Assembly: GCA_014529385.2 (NCBI GenBank)
Contig: CM043970.1
Span: forward strand, 69,214,567 to 69,278,566
DNA from: Adiantum capillus-veneris
Lineage: Eukaryota > Streptophyta > Polypodiopsida > Polypodiales > Pteridaceae
Direction: 5' to 3'
Length of the DNA: 64,000 bases
Shown here: piece by piece, positions 31,599 through 43,932 of the stretch
How the letters are laid out: every line of letters starts with the position of its first letter
How positions within the stretch are numbered: position 1 is the stretch's first letter
Translations under genes and position numbers: made by a program
Notes under the pieces: generated by a model
Databases searched by the model: none
The model's input: only the letters and a program-made list of their open reading frames with translations
What the model was told of the DNA's origin: nothing

Positions 31599-32356
31599 CA
31601 TGAACCCTAATCACATAATCACAACACCATCATCATCACCATCACCATGCACAAAAGATGAGCACCACACCTCCACACCACTTGTAATTAAGGGTTGAAG
31701 GCACAATTTCAAGAAGAAGAAGGGTGGGCACACTCATGATATTCCTCGCCATCAACTCCCATCTCTCTGTTATGCCTCCTACGATCTTGTCCCCTTCTCA
31801 TTTTCCTGCCATACGCTACCTATTGTATTCATCTTTTGCAAGCAATCAACACACTCCATCTTGGTGCCATACTTTGTGTCGCTTTGGATACATCTCATTG
31901 TGAGTATGGTATATGCTTGTTCCTTGCCTTTTTTTTCTGCTTATGTAAAGGTGTGCGGATTCGCCACCATACACACACACTCTCTCTCTCCCTCTCATAT
32001 TCCTATCATCTTGCTACTTCCATCTTGAGGTGTGCGGATTCGCCACCTCTTGTATGATAAGTGAGCATACTCGCAAGTTTCCCCTACCTCATTATCTTCC
32101 TTACTAACATGCACGAGTAGCAAGCCCATTGTCACTCATTCACCACTCCTCTCACCTTATTCTCTGACCACCCCATTCCACATTTGGGCGTGGATCTTGA
32201 AATTGTTTTCCATGGCATGCTTCATTGTGTATATGTATGCGTCCTAGCCACATATCTTGCTAGGTGGTGCCCATATTGTGTATCCCCCATGATGAGGCCA
32301 TTGTGCATAGTCTTGGTGTAGAGGCCACCGGGTCTATTTTTCACTTCCGCCTCTCA
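31599..32356 (+). repeat. Element B 3' LTR, second part
   Basis: Resumes with CATGAACCCTAATCACATAA exactly as after GTAG in the 5' LTR (near 11780) and ends CCTCTCA at 32356, followed by the GCGT target duplication and the integrase of A. It contains a repeated GTGTGCGGATTCGCCACC (31951 and 32031). Confidence 0.9.
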
Positions 32357-32360
32357 GCGT

Positions 32361-33350
32361 ATTTCGTATACCGATCATGTGCTTGTCGGACATTCTCACA
32401 AGAAAGTTTCAGCATATCTATGTGGTCTTGGAGAAAATCGTTAACCTGTTGGAGTTTCTCTGTTGCCAACCCCACCGTAACTGGTGACCTAGGTTGAAAT
32501 CCGTACATGAGCATGAAAGGACTAAAACCTATTGTGACATGCTTAGAACTGTTGTAGGAAAACTCGAGAATAGGTGAGTATTCTTCCCAGTCTATCTGTT
32601 TTTTGCTAACATACGCTCTTAGCATATCCTCTAGTACCTGGTTAACCCGTTCCATTTGACCATCTGTTTCTGGATGATCAGTTGTACTGAGGTTGAGTTG
32701 TGTACCCAATCGTTTAAATACAGATCTCCAAAAGTTGCTGTTAAACTTGGGGTCACGGTCACTAAGAATGCTACTTGGCAACCCATACAATTTGTATAGA
32801 TTGTCCACAAATAACTTTGCTAGCTCTAGTGTCTTAACCGTTGATTTGGTCAGAATAAACTTACATAGTTTAGTTAACCTGTCTATGACCACCCATACTG
32901 AGTCATGATCTCATGTAGTGGTTGGTAAACCTACAATGAAATCCATGGAGATACTTTCCCATTTTCCATTGGGAATTTCCAAAGGATGTAAGAGTCCTCC
33001 TGCTTTCAGGTGCTCTGCTTTGTTAACTTGACATTTTTGGCAATGCAAGACATAAGCTTGAACAAAGCCATGTAGACCTGGCCAGTAAAATTGTCATCCT
33101 ACGAGAGAATAAGTTTTTCTAATCCCCGGGTGCCTTGCACTTGGACTATCATGACATTCATAAAGAATTTGGCGCCGAATGTCTATGTCCATCGGTACAC
33201 AAACACTCCCCTTGTGGAGTAGGTACCCATTGTCGATGGTAAAATGCTTCCATCGCTGTAGTTCATCACTTGATAAAGGAGAACTAGGTGTGGAGGTTAA
33301 CTATACACTACCTGCATTGGAGTGAGAAGGATCCCTCTTTTGAACATGGC
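32361..33350 (-). pseudogene. Element A integrase
   Basis: Minus-strand frames with VIDRLTKLCKFI, ILSDRDPKFNSNFW, HPETDGQMERVNQVLEDMLR and SPFMLMYGFQPRSPV give the D and E of the D,D,E core and the conserved region after it. Upstream (32900-33300) the zinc-binding HHCC region is broken by stops. It joins the C-terminal piece at 10422-10903 across element B. Confidence 0.8.
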
Positions 33351-33351
33351 T

Positions 33352-33924
33352 CTACACTTTGGAATATGTTTCATCTTGATCATATTTACCCTTGAGAGAT
33401 TCTAAAAATTCACTACGAAGTTCCGTGAACAAGAGCGAATTGATCTCTGGCATTCGACTGAGAGCGCCTGCCACTACATTGTATCGGCCTTTGCGATACC
33501 TTAACTTGGCGTCATATTCCTGAAGGATCTCGGCACACCTGACTTTTCGACCCTTTAAATCTATTTGTTGTGTAAACCATTTGATGCTTTCATGGTCAAA
33601 CACAATCTCGAACAGAGCACCATACAGATAGTTCCGCCATGCCTTTAAGGCAGACACTATTGCATAGAGTTCGCGTTCGTAAGAATAATTCTGTTGAGCT
33701 GTATCCAGCTTCTTACTTTCAAATGCAATTGGCGGTCCGTCTTGTAACAGGACTGCTCCAATAGCACGATCACTGGCATCCGTTTCCAAAACGAATGGTT
33801 TCAAAGGATCTACAATAGCTTGTATAGGAACTGTAGCTAATGCGTCTTTGAGTGTTTCAAAACTGTGTTGTTGAGCGGAACCCCACTGAAAAGCCTTTCC
33901 TTTTCCTTTTAGTTGGTCCGTCAT
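33352..33924 (-). pseudogene. Element A RNase H domain
   Basis: FVLETDASDRAIGAVLLQ gives the first catalytic Asp intact (unlike B, C and D), then FESKKLDTAQQNYSYERELY and HESIKWFTQQ, ending in ALSRMPEI. A normal Ty3/gypsy RNase H, with no second archaeal-type domain in this element. Confidence 0.8.
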
Positions 33925-34930
33925 AGGTACAACAATGTGAGCATAGTTTTTAATGAACCTTCAGTAAACACCTGCAAAGCCTAAAAAGATCTATAATTCT
34001 TCCAGATTTTTAGGAACAGTGGCCATTTTCGGATGGTATCCACTTTGGATTGATCCATGTATAGGCCATTAGCTGAAATACCATGACCTAAATAATGAAT
34101 TTCCTCCTTGAGAAAATCACATTTAGAGTCCTTGGCATATAACTTGTTGGCACGTAACAACTCAAACACCTACCTGAGATGTTGTAAGTGCTCTTTTTCA
34201 GAAGCACTATAAACTAGAATGTCATCGAGGAACACAATTTGAAATTTGCCCAAATATGGTTTCAAGACACTATCCATAAGTGTCATGAATGTCGCGGGCG
34301 CGTTGGTTAACCCAAAGGGCATCACCAAAAACTCGTAATGTCCAAACCTTTTTTAGAATGCAGTCTTAGGTATATCAGCAAGCTAAATATGGACTTGGTG
34401 ATATCCTGACCGCAAGTCGATTCTCATAAAAATCGAGCATGGGTTAGCTTATCAAATAACTCATCTACCCGTGGAAATGGGTATTTGTTCTGAAACCCCG
34501 GTAGTCTATGCACATGCGCATACTGCTGTCTTTTTTCTTCACCAAAAGGATAGGCGAACCCCATGGTGAAGAACTGGGTTGTATAAACCCTTTGCTAAGG
34601 TAGTCAACAAGCTAATGTTCCACCTCAGCAGCCTCTAAGTAACTCATTCGGTAAGGTGGTTTACTAACAGGTTTACAGCCTACAGCCACGTCAATGCCAT
34701 GTTTCACTGAGCATGTCGGTGGTAAATTGAATGGCAAATCATTAGGAAAGACATCTTGAAATTCCTTTAACAATTTTTGTAACTGATTAGCAACGTTTGC
34801 TTGTGCAGAATTAGAAATTGGTGGAATAGAGGAGAGAGAAGCATGCGACGTTGAGGAATGTTCAACAGACTCATTGTTAGAAAGAAAATGAGACATTGAG
34901 TAACACAAGAAAACCTATTCTATTTCATTA
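33925..34930 (-). pseudogene. Element A reverse transcriptase, degenerate
   Basis: Broken frames with [56 protein letters not shown] (the FLDD catalytic motif) and KEEIHYLGHGIS. Several stops and frameshifts between blocks. Confidence 0.8.
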
Positions 34931-35580
34931 TTAGAAACGAGCTGCATAAGCTCGGCAGTACAAATCAGTGGGTGGTGATGATGGTATATCCTTTTCTCCT
35001 AACAACAAGACATGTGTGCCATGGGAATCAAACATCAAATTGTTGTGCTCATAGCTATGCTTCAGTGATGGTCCTAGGCTGTGCAACCACTCCCTACCAA
35101 GAACCACATCAGCCCTTTCCATGTTCATAACTTTAAAATCCAAACAAGTAGAGTATCCTTGTACTTCCAATGGAACAGCTCGGCATTGAGTATCCCATAT
35201 TTCACTATCATGTCCATTCATCATTGCTACCTTGTAGCGGTGGGTACTCGGAGTTTGAGGCAGTTTGAGCTTTTTCACCAATCCATAATTGATGAAATTG
35301 TGCGTAGCACCGTCATCTACTAAGATGCGCACCTTGTGCCCTTGGAGATATCCGTGCATACATACTGACTCATGTGGTCCAAAGGTTTGTTGCCACATGG
35401 AAGCTGTGAGAGAGCATTCATGCACCACCTCATTGTGTTTTACTTCCACTGTAAAGAACTTTGAGGAAGACTCGAGAGGTAGTAGTTGCACCGTGTGCAC
35501 TGCTTTCTCCTTCCCCTTGGGACAATTCTTTTTTCCATGGCCTCTTCCTAAGCATTAAAAACATAGCTTCTCTTTCTTGG
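34931..35580 (-). pseudogene. Element A zinc knuckle and aspartic protease
   Basis: The knuckle at about 35530-35570 reads CF-stop-CLGRGHGKKNC: a CCHC box whose third position is now TAA. The protease follows with RILVDDGATHNFIN (D-D-G-A active site) and VVLGREWLHSLG. Between them lies LESSSKFFTVEVKHNEV. Confidence 0.75.
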
Positions 35581-35599
35581 ACTTATCAAAATCCTCAGG

Positions 35600-36419
35600 A
35601 GAGAGAGGACCCCTGGACCCCTTGGGTTATTTAGATGCATATGAATTAGCAACTATAAAGTTTCTTTTATTATGCCCATACTGAGTGCGTGTGTTACTAT
35701 GTGTACTAGCAGGCACGTTGCTATTATGTGTTTTCTTATCATCAGGGTCATTATGAATATGTGCTTTCACTATGGATTCCTTAAGTGTTTTAGGGTCCTA
35801 GGATTTGACATACTTCTTAAGTTATGGAGTGAGACCTCGCATGAACCCTCGTACTTGTTGAAAGGTATCAAGCCTCCCAACTTGAGGATGATGTCCCTAT
35901 AGTGAGAGATATATTCAAGGAGTGGTGGATATTGGCGCATGGAACACGTGTCCCAAGTGATCCAATTCCGATTGGCCTCGTTTGTAGGCAAAAATTCCTT
36001 GCTAAACATTGATTCAAAGGCTGCCTAACTTTGTGGTATGATGTTCTTCTCCTTGAGAGACATCCACCATTTGTAGGCCTTGCCTTCGAGAGTTAAGCTC
36101 GTTTGCAAAGCTCTTACTGCATCCGGAGTTCTCCGTAAGGCGTGAATTTTATCCCACTTACTGAGAAAGATGTTCACTGCATCCTTATTCTGGTCCCGAT
36201 CTTCGCCCTTGAAAACTGTTGGTTTACAATTCTTCAACAAATCATCTACCTCTTTGGCAGTGAAAGTATGCAGTGTTTCATTAATTGGGCTTTTCCCTTG
36301 TGTTCCAACGTGCTCATGCATGTGGGTGTCAGCAGTACTCTTAGTCTGCCAGCCGTCATCCGGGCAGGATTAGGAGTACTTTTCTCAAAATTGAATGTCA
36401 TGTTGATATCTGAATCCAT
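35600..36419 (-). pseudogene. Element A Gag
   Basis: A plausible start ATG at 36417-36419 (MDSDINMTFNFEKS) shifts frame into KSPINETLHTFTAKEVDDLL. The Gag core is RALQTSLTLEGKAYKWWMSL followed after a stop by AAFESMFSKEFLP. Multiple stops. Confidence 0.65.
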
Positions 36420-37232
36420 GGCTACACAGTGCAGTGAAAGAAGTACTCAGAAAAAAATACCTAATTTTGGTAGCACTTGCCAAGTATAGGTAACTTCACT
36501 TGTGCGTCATAGCACTTGACCGTTGAATAAACAAGAATTTTCATCGGCGGTGTACAAATCGAACTCCGCACTATCGTCCGTGGTTCAAAAGATGACTGAA
36601 CGCATGCTGTGTAGATGGTTGAAGCTTCACCTTTAAAAAGAATCTCAATTATTGGATCTTTCGGCGATTATGTTGCTTGAACGCCTCTTGAAGTCGTCGC
36701 AAAAAAATATGTAGGTTCTGGAAATTTTTGGAGGAACTAAGTAGACTCTTAAGCCGTGAAGGTCGAGGGACTTTCTTTGACGGGTTGTAGCTTGTTGCTC
36801 TGGCTTGCTTGACCCCCTTGAGTCGCCGATTTGCTTGTGGGAAGGGCCACTAATAGTGGCCAAGGCTCAAAGCTAATGGCCAAAAGGTCTTTCAATGTGA
36901 AAATAACGGGTTTTTGAAGCAAAAAAACGCGGAGGCAGCGTGAGGTCGAAGGGACTGTGTGTGTTCTTGCCCAAGCCGGTAGCGGCCAAGAGATGGTGGC
37001 AAACCTCCTACCTCCCCATGGAGTTGTCTTCAAGCCAAACTCCTCGCCAAAACATGCACCACACACCCCATTCCAAAATGAGAAAGACGGCCCGAATTGG
37101 CAAGAAAAAGACTATTTTTCGAAAAGCCTCAGAAAAGCTACAGTTCTCACTTAAAGACCTTTCTTTTAGGGACCTAAAGTGACCACGCCTAGAGAGAGAG
37201 TGGAAGAGAGACTCCTAAGCTCTGATACCAGT
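36420..37232 (-). other. Element A leader between primer site and gag
   Basis: Minus-strand leader of about 0.8 kb without a supported gene. The primer site TGGTATCAGAGC is the complement of 37219-37230, directly adjacent to the LTR. Confidence 0.6.
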
Positions 37233-37412
37233 GTAAGAACTAGGGAAACTAGACATGAGATCCTCCTCCCAACCTCCCTTTATATAGGCTGGCTCCTAGC
37301 CCCTTGCCCTAGACGGATCCCCTGTCCACACTGCCTAGCCCGACCCTTGGCCGTAGTCCTTGGCTGTAGTCCATGACTATCCTAGTTCTTAGGGTAGAGT
37401 ACCCTTGTACTG
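37233..37412 (-). repeat. Element A 5' LTR (about 180 bp)
   Basis: Bounded by the initiator-Met primer site on its downstream side. It contains CCTATATAAAGGG (minus, 37276-37288), a TATA box. Its outer end (CTGA, then TAGCA) has lost the terminal CA seen at 10420, so the outer boundary is approximate. Confidence 0.65.
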
Positions 37413-37424
37413 ATAGCAAAGTTG

Positions 37425-38077
37425 AGTATATGCACTGGAAAAAACTTCATTTAGCAGTGAAAGACTGAGAGCCAATAACTCGCAATACAAAGGGTGATGT
37501 GTGGCGTTCCATTGACATATTATTTCAAATGTGTGAGAATGATAATTTTTTGTCGAATAATCTCAACAAGTTTAAACAGAACCTTTAGCTATTGAAAAAT
37601 CCACTCAAATCACTCGCTACATGGTAAATTCAAAGCACCTCATATAGTCTTAGTACTAAGTTTGTGTTTAAATTTCTAAATAAAGTTCTTCTTTTGTAGA
37701 ACATTATTTTCAATCATTTGCCATACTTCATCCAAAAGTATGGGAATCCAGGTATATGGAACACCCAGGGCCTGGAGAAGTCTCATTACATGGCTAGAAA
37801 TTCCTACTTCAGACACACATAGCATGGAGGCTCTCGAAATAAGGCAAACAGTTTGAAGGAGTTATTTCAATGGTTTTATCGCAGAATCATTCATCGCATG
37901 CAACAAAAGCAAGTATTGGCCTCTTCAGCAATCGTACAGGCAATCAGACATTTGCAACTTCAGAAAAGAAAGCGAGCAGACGCATTCAGCAACTCAAGTG
38001 CTCTTGAAAGTCAAATCAAGTGGAGAGAGACAATGCAATATGCCAATCATCGGTGGAACAAGAGAGTTAGAGTTTAG
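37425..38077 (+). pseudogene. Element G gene alpha, 3' part
   Basis: A first stretch (37425-37623) reads VEYMHWKKLHLAVKD, stop, EPITRNTKGDVWRSIDILFQ, and ends near a GTAAAT donor. A CTTCTTTTGTAG acceptor at 37699 opens an exon reading NIIFNHLPYFIQKYGNPGIW, then NTQGLEKSHYMARNSYFRHT, stop, HGGSRNKANSLKELFQWFYR, to TAG 38075-38077. The conserved-looking block G-L-E-K-S-H-x(7)-Y-F-x-x-T-x-H-G-G resembles, from memory, C-terminal parts of transposase-like proteins, but I cannot name the family. It directly follows element A, which suggests A split this gene from 5858-6623. Four stops make it dead. Confidence 0.45.
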
Positions 38078-38248
38078 ATGATCGGATGTACCACAAATGC
38101 CTGTGGAATTAAATTCAATATATACCACAACTATTTCAAAATTTTGATGATTTGCAAATATCATTTGGAACCTCGCCCTTGTATCTGATTACTAAATGTT
38201 TTCCATACTCTAAGAGTTCAGTAGGGTTTTGTTTCCCTAAAGATAATG

Positions 38249-40060
<1,812 letters not shown>

Positions 40061-40261
40061 TTCATATTCACAAATATAAGTTTTCACAAACATATATAAA
40101 AAGAAGAGCACCAAATGATTATATAAGTTTTGAACAAACTATAGCTAGATATCTCACAATTATTACCAACTAATCATATAGACAATATAATCGGATGATT
40201 ACTATGGATTAAATGAAAAACTGGATTATATTTGTGAAGAGTAAAAGCCATACAAGTGGAT

Positions 40262-40612
40262 TACAACGTGCAGAATACATAAACAAAAATCCACATAGCT
40301 ATAGGAAAGGCGTGATCCACTTAATGGGCTTTCATAAAATAGAATAGCTACCAATACATCAAAGCAATTTTATTTTCAAAAAAAACGTTTTGTACAAAAT
40401 CAAAAGAGGATCACGGCGCGCGGAGTATGTAAACTAACATTAAAAAATCTACTGGCGGGCTGTGATCCACTTAGCAGGCTTTCATGCATTGAAATACCTA
40501 CAATATTATTATACAAAAAAATCATTTGTAAATATTAGAAGAGGAGCACAACGCGCGGAGTATGTAAACGAATCGCCATAATGTTATCGGCGCGCCGTGA
40601 TCCACTGATGGT
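40262..40612. repeat. Tandem repeat, units of about 135-150 bp, with a GATCACGGCGCGC core
   Basis: Three degenerate units. GTGATCCACTT-type blocks occur at 40311, 40461 and 40596, each preceded by CGCGCGGAGTATGTAAAC or a variant and followed by GGCTTTCAT. Each core is itself an inversion (GATCAC...GTGATC about 60 bp apart). Related GGATCACGG-GCGCG motifs occur at 50470-50670 on the other side of element D. Confidence 0.65.
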
Positions 40613-40882
40613 ATTTGAATGGTGAAATGATCCTTTACATTTTGAAGCACAATCCCTAAATACAAATAAACTAAGTACATGATGAAACTGAAGAGATTGA
40701 CTTTACCTTTGCCAAGAGTAGAGATTCAGGACTATTAATGTAGTTTTGGGTCTTCAAGCTCCTGGTTCCTGCACCTTGAAGGAGGCAGAGGCCTTCTTAG
40801 GTGTCTCTTTCTCACTCCCTCACTTTCTCTCTCTATCTCTCAAGCCTCTCTCAAGGTCTGTAATTAGCTTGACCACACGAGT

Positions 40883-40934
<52 letters not shown>

Positions 40935-40946
40935 CCCCCCCTCTCC

Positions 40947-41013
<67 letters not shown>

Positions 41014-41414
41014 TCTAGCCTCTATCTCTCTCTCGAGTTATTCTCTCTCTCTCTCCTCTCCCCTTTTCATGCAATAATAGATATTATCATTGGCGTTTTT
41101 TACGATGCAATCCGCATATATTGAACACGTGTTACAAGGACATGAACTTAATGGGCGGTACAACCAAATAAGTGAACTTTAACAACCCAAGAATACATGT
41201 ACATTTATAGTAACAAATACACACTTGATTTCATGATAAGAGAGAGAGAGAGAGACAGAGAGAGACAGAGAGAAAAGCTGACATAGACGACCTCTACGAG
41301 AAGGAGAGAGAGACAACTAACGGAAAAGATGACCTCTACGAGAGATAGAGAGAGACAGAGAGACACCTACAGCCGAGACATCCTCTGCAACCAAGGCGCA
41401 AGGCTCCTACACGT
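40613..41414. other. Unassigned element G DNA with long microsatellites
   Basis: Contains (TC)n at 40888-40930, (GT)n at 40951-41008 and shorter (GA)n. Twice GACCTCTACGAGA (near 41289 and 41330) marks a small duplication. No gene recognised. Confidence 0.5.
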
Positions 41415-42730
41415 TGATCCGAGCCTATCACAAATTTTTGTTTACTATATTTTGTTGGTTTTCCTTGCTTCTAGAGGTTTACAATAAAAGAAAGAGTGAG
41501 AACAACCTCTTGGAAAAATTCAAAAAATGATTTGATGGGAATTTTTCCTTGACTAGCTCGCCGGAGGTGAAAGGTAGAGGGAGAACCTAGTGGTAAAGGA
41601 AGGGAAAATATGTAAATGTGAAACGAAAATATATGATGTGGTTGTGGAGCCATGCACCCATGATTCAAGGGTCATGAGTGGCTCATATCATCATGGCTTT
41701 GGAGCCATATGATGATTCAAACAGATGGGACCCAAGTGGAAGACTTGGTAAAGGAAGGAAACAAACACATGATTTTGCTGGATTTTTAAAAAATACTTCC
41801 ACTCCGATCCAAGAAAAGTTGTCTGCATCAAAGTTGTAGCTGATGAGCTGGAAATTTTGACCATATTTTTCATATAATTTTTGCATCTACGGTTTAGGAG
41901 ATATGGCCAAAATGGCGGATGCGAGTTTTTTTAACTGTGGTGGAGACCACCCCCTCTACCTTTACACACACACCCTTCCTTTTCCACATTGAGTCCTTCT
42001 CTAAAAATCAGCCATTATTCTTCTCACCCTCCCCTCCTTCCTCCTCTCTCTCAAGCTCATAAAACCATCACAAATTCCACTTCTTATCACCTCTCAAATC
42101 ATGCTTAATCTTGTTGTAATTCATAAGTTCTCATTCAACCCCTTTCTATTATTAGTAGATATGCATTGATTTTATGTATATTCTTTACATTTTAAAATAA
42201 GGAAGCTCTTGGACTCAAGCTATGGAGGAAGGAGTGAAGACAACACAAGTGATGATGGAGCCAATTAGTTGCAAATTGGTCAACAAATCACTTGGAAGGA
42301 GCTTCTTCATTTGTTGAATGTCCCTAATCAAGCTTCATTTGTACAAATTACACTTGGATCTTAACCTCACTCCTAATCATTCTCTTTCCTATATAAAGAG
42401 GCCCCCCCCTTGGTAATTTCAAGTCTGCCTCAGCCCCATTGAGTCTTTGTATCACTCATCATGAGCCCATAAAGCTCATTCATTCACTCTATTCTTGCAC
42501 ATTCTAGAGTGCAAATTGTTTTATGCTAGTAACCTCCCCTCCTCTTACTTATGTTAATTAAGAGAGATCTTTTATGTGTGTGTGAGAGTGCTTGATGTGA
42601 TTTTGGCTAATTCTTGAGTTGTTGTTTAGTAATTTACATGCTATTTGTGTTGGGAGTGCTTGAAGTTATCCATTCCTTGTACACACACTAAGGTTAATGC
42701 TTCATTCATAGTGATAGTTCTCTCTCTCTC

Positions 42731-42776
<46 letters not shown>

Positions 42777-42891
42777 TGTAGCGGTCCTAGTCCACGCTTC
42801 CAAGACTAGGTGGTGCCCTCATCTCATTTACCTTGTGGCGCAATGGAGTTTGTTTTGGTGTAGAGGCCGCCATTCCAAATTTCCTTCGTCA
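41415..42891 (+). repeat. Element D 5' LTR (1477 bp)
   Basis: Homologous to 49193-50431. TATA box CTATATAAAGAGG at 42389-42401. (TC)n at about 42720-42772 near its 3' end. Confidence 0.9.
42390..42398 (+). promoter_or_regulatory. TATA box in element D 5' LTR
   Basis: TTCCTATATAAAGAGGCCCC, conserved in the 3' LTR at 50169-50177. Confidence 0.5.
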
Positions 42892-42896
42892 TAAAT

Positions 42897-42915
42897 TGGT
42901 GCCCCCACGGAGGAG
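42897..42915 (+). promoter_or_regulatory. Element D primer binding site
   Basis: TGGTGCCCCCACGGAGGA, 5 bp after the LTR end. Confidence 0.6.
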
Positions 42916-42941
42916 TTCTCAAGAAGCACTCTGTCAATCCT

Positions 42942-43443
42942 ATGAAGGAAGGTCCATCAAATTCTCCAAGACTTCCACTATGTTCTTCGCAAGAAGCTCG
43001 AGAAAAGAAGCGTCTTTATCAACAAACGACACATATGCGGGTAAACAGAGTTAACTACATACACCCTTCTTTGCTTCAAGGAAAATCTTGTAGTCATCAA
43101 GTCCCTAGGTCAAAGCATTGTGTTGAGTGCTTCGTGGCTAGTGTGAAGACACTTCCTTTGAAGCCTCGACTTCAGGTGGTGAAAGCACTCTCAAACTCGG
43201 GTATTAACAAGTTTTTGGAGGGGGAGCTACACATCAATGGTGTGCGGTATTGGTAAGAGGCTACATATGGTGATACACTCCGACTACTACTAGCAAGAAG
43301 GCTCAAGGTGGTTGAGAGGGTAGCCATTGAACCCTATGAACTCTACAAAGCTGAAGATGGTCACACCAAAGCTAGGCTAATCACTGGTGAGCAAATTCTT
43401 CGCATCTCTCAAATGGTGGGATCCAAGAGAGCTGAACTTCAAT
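42942..43443 (+). pseudogene. Element D ORF0, counterpart of the B upstream frame
   Basis: A frame from 42942 runs to TAA-type stops at 43254 and continues to 43443. The region ALSNSGINKFLEGELHINGV followed by YELYKAEDGHTKARLITGEQ lines up with the B frame at 13148-13582 (DTG, LH-x-x-GV, DG-x-x-x-x-R, GA-x-LE-like spacing). Unknown function. Stops show it is dead here. Confidence 0.45.
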
Positions 43444-43478
43444 GAAGTGCTTCATGGAAGTTTGTATTTAATGCACCA

Positions 43479-43688
43479 ATGAATAATCCCATTTTCTACA
43501 ACTTTCAATCATTTTAGAATATTAGGGTGAATGTGTGCATTGATAGAAAGATTTTTTTCCAACAAATATTGGTCTTCTATTTTGGAGTTGAGAGGTTGAG
43601 ACAGATATTGTTGTCCCCTGACCCTATAATATTTCCTATTTTGGAGTATAATGTATCTTTTGATGTTCACATCTTCATCTTGCTTTAA
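43479..43688 (+). pseudogene. Element D small upstream frame, copy A (one internal stop)
   Basis: ATG 43479 (MNNPIFYNFQSF), TAG at 43515, then VNVCIDRKIFFQQILVFYFG, LLSPDPIIFPILEYNVSFDV, ending HIFILL at TAA 43686. It matches C copy 28407-28625 (RKI-FQQ, SP-P-I-P, SFDV-IFILL). Confidence 0.55.
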
Positions 43689-43697
43689 GCATACTCC

Positions 43698-43910
43698 ATG
43701 AATCATAGGGATTTATATGGACCTTTCCAACCTCTTGCTAGACAAACTATGCATATAATAGCTAGCACAAAGCTTAGGTTCCAAAACATCATAAGGAACT
43801 TACTAGGCCCTCGTCGTCTAGCTGAGATTAATGCATCTATCAATCCATTTATTCTACCCTTAATAAGATATGATTTGGGCATAGACGTTTTCATCTTTGT
43901 GCTGTATTGA
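43698..43910 (+). CDS. Element D small upstream frame, copy B
   Basis: 70 codons: MNHRDLYGPFQPLARQTMHI, then RLAEINASINPFILPLIRYD, ending FIFVLY. Intact although the neighbouring gag-pol is riddled with stops. Close to C copy 28647-28859. It ends 23 bp before gag. Confidence 0.6.
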   Translation: MNHRDLYGPFQPLARQTMHIIASTKLRFQNIIRNLLGPRRLAEINASINPFILPLIRYDLGIDVFIFVLY

Positions 43911-43932
43911 GAGGAAGGCAACCCATTTTATG

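Larger units (their letters stand above)
10904..32356 (+). mobile_element. Element B: Tat-lineage Ty3/gypsy retrotransposon, inactive, interrupted by C
   Basis: LTRs begin TGAGGCATGC and end CCTCTCA. A 4-bp duplication GCGT (10900-10903, 32357-32360) flanks the element inside the integrase gene of A. Order: 5' LTR 10904-12535, primer site 12538, upstream frames 12584-13836, gag-pol 13929-19155, polypurine tract 19171-19183, 3' LTR 19184-20374 plus 31599-32356, split by C. The archaeal-type RNase H after the RT/RH module places it in the Tat (OTA) lineage. Six in-frame stops and one frameshift make it non-autonomous. Confidence 0.9.
10338..37412 (-). mobile_element. Element A: decayed chromovirus (Ty3/gypsy with chromodomain), interrupted by B
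   Basis: Read on the minus strand: short 5' LTR (37233-37412), initiator-Met primer site (37219-37230), Gag, zinc knuckle, protease, RT, RNase H, integrase (36419 down to 32357), then, beyond the 21.45-kb insertion of B, integrase C-terminus plus chromodomain (10903-10422) and a truncated 3' LTR (10338-10421). Without B it is about 5.6 kb, normal for plant chromoviruses. Every domain has stops or frameshifts, so it is dead. The LTR of about 180 bp is short for the group. Confidence 0.8.
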
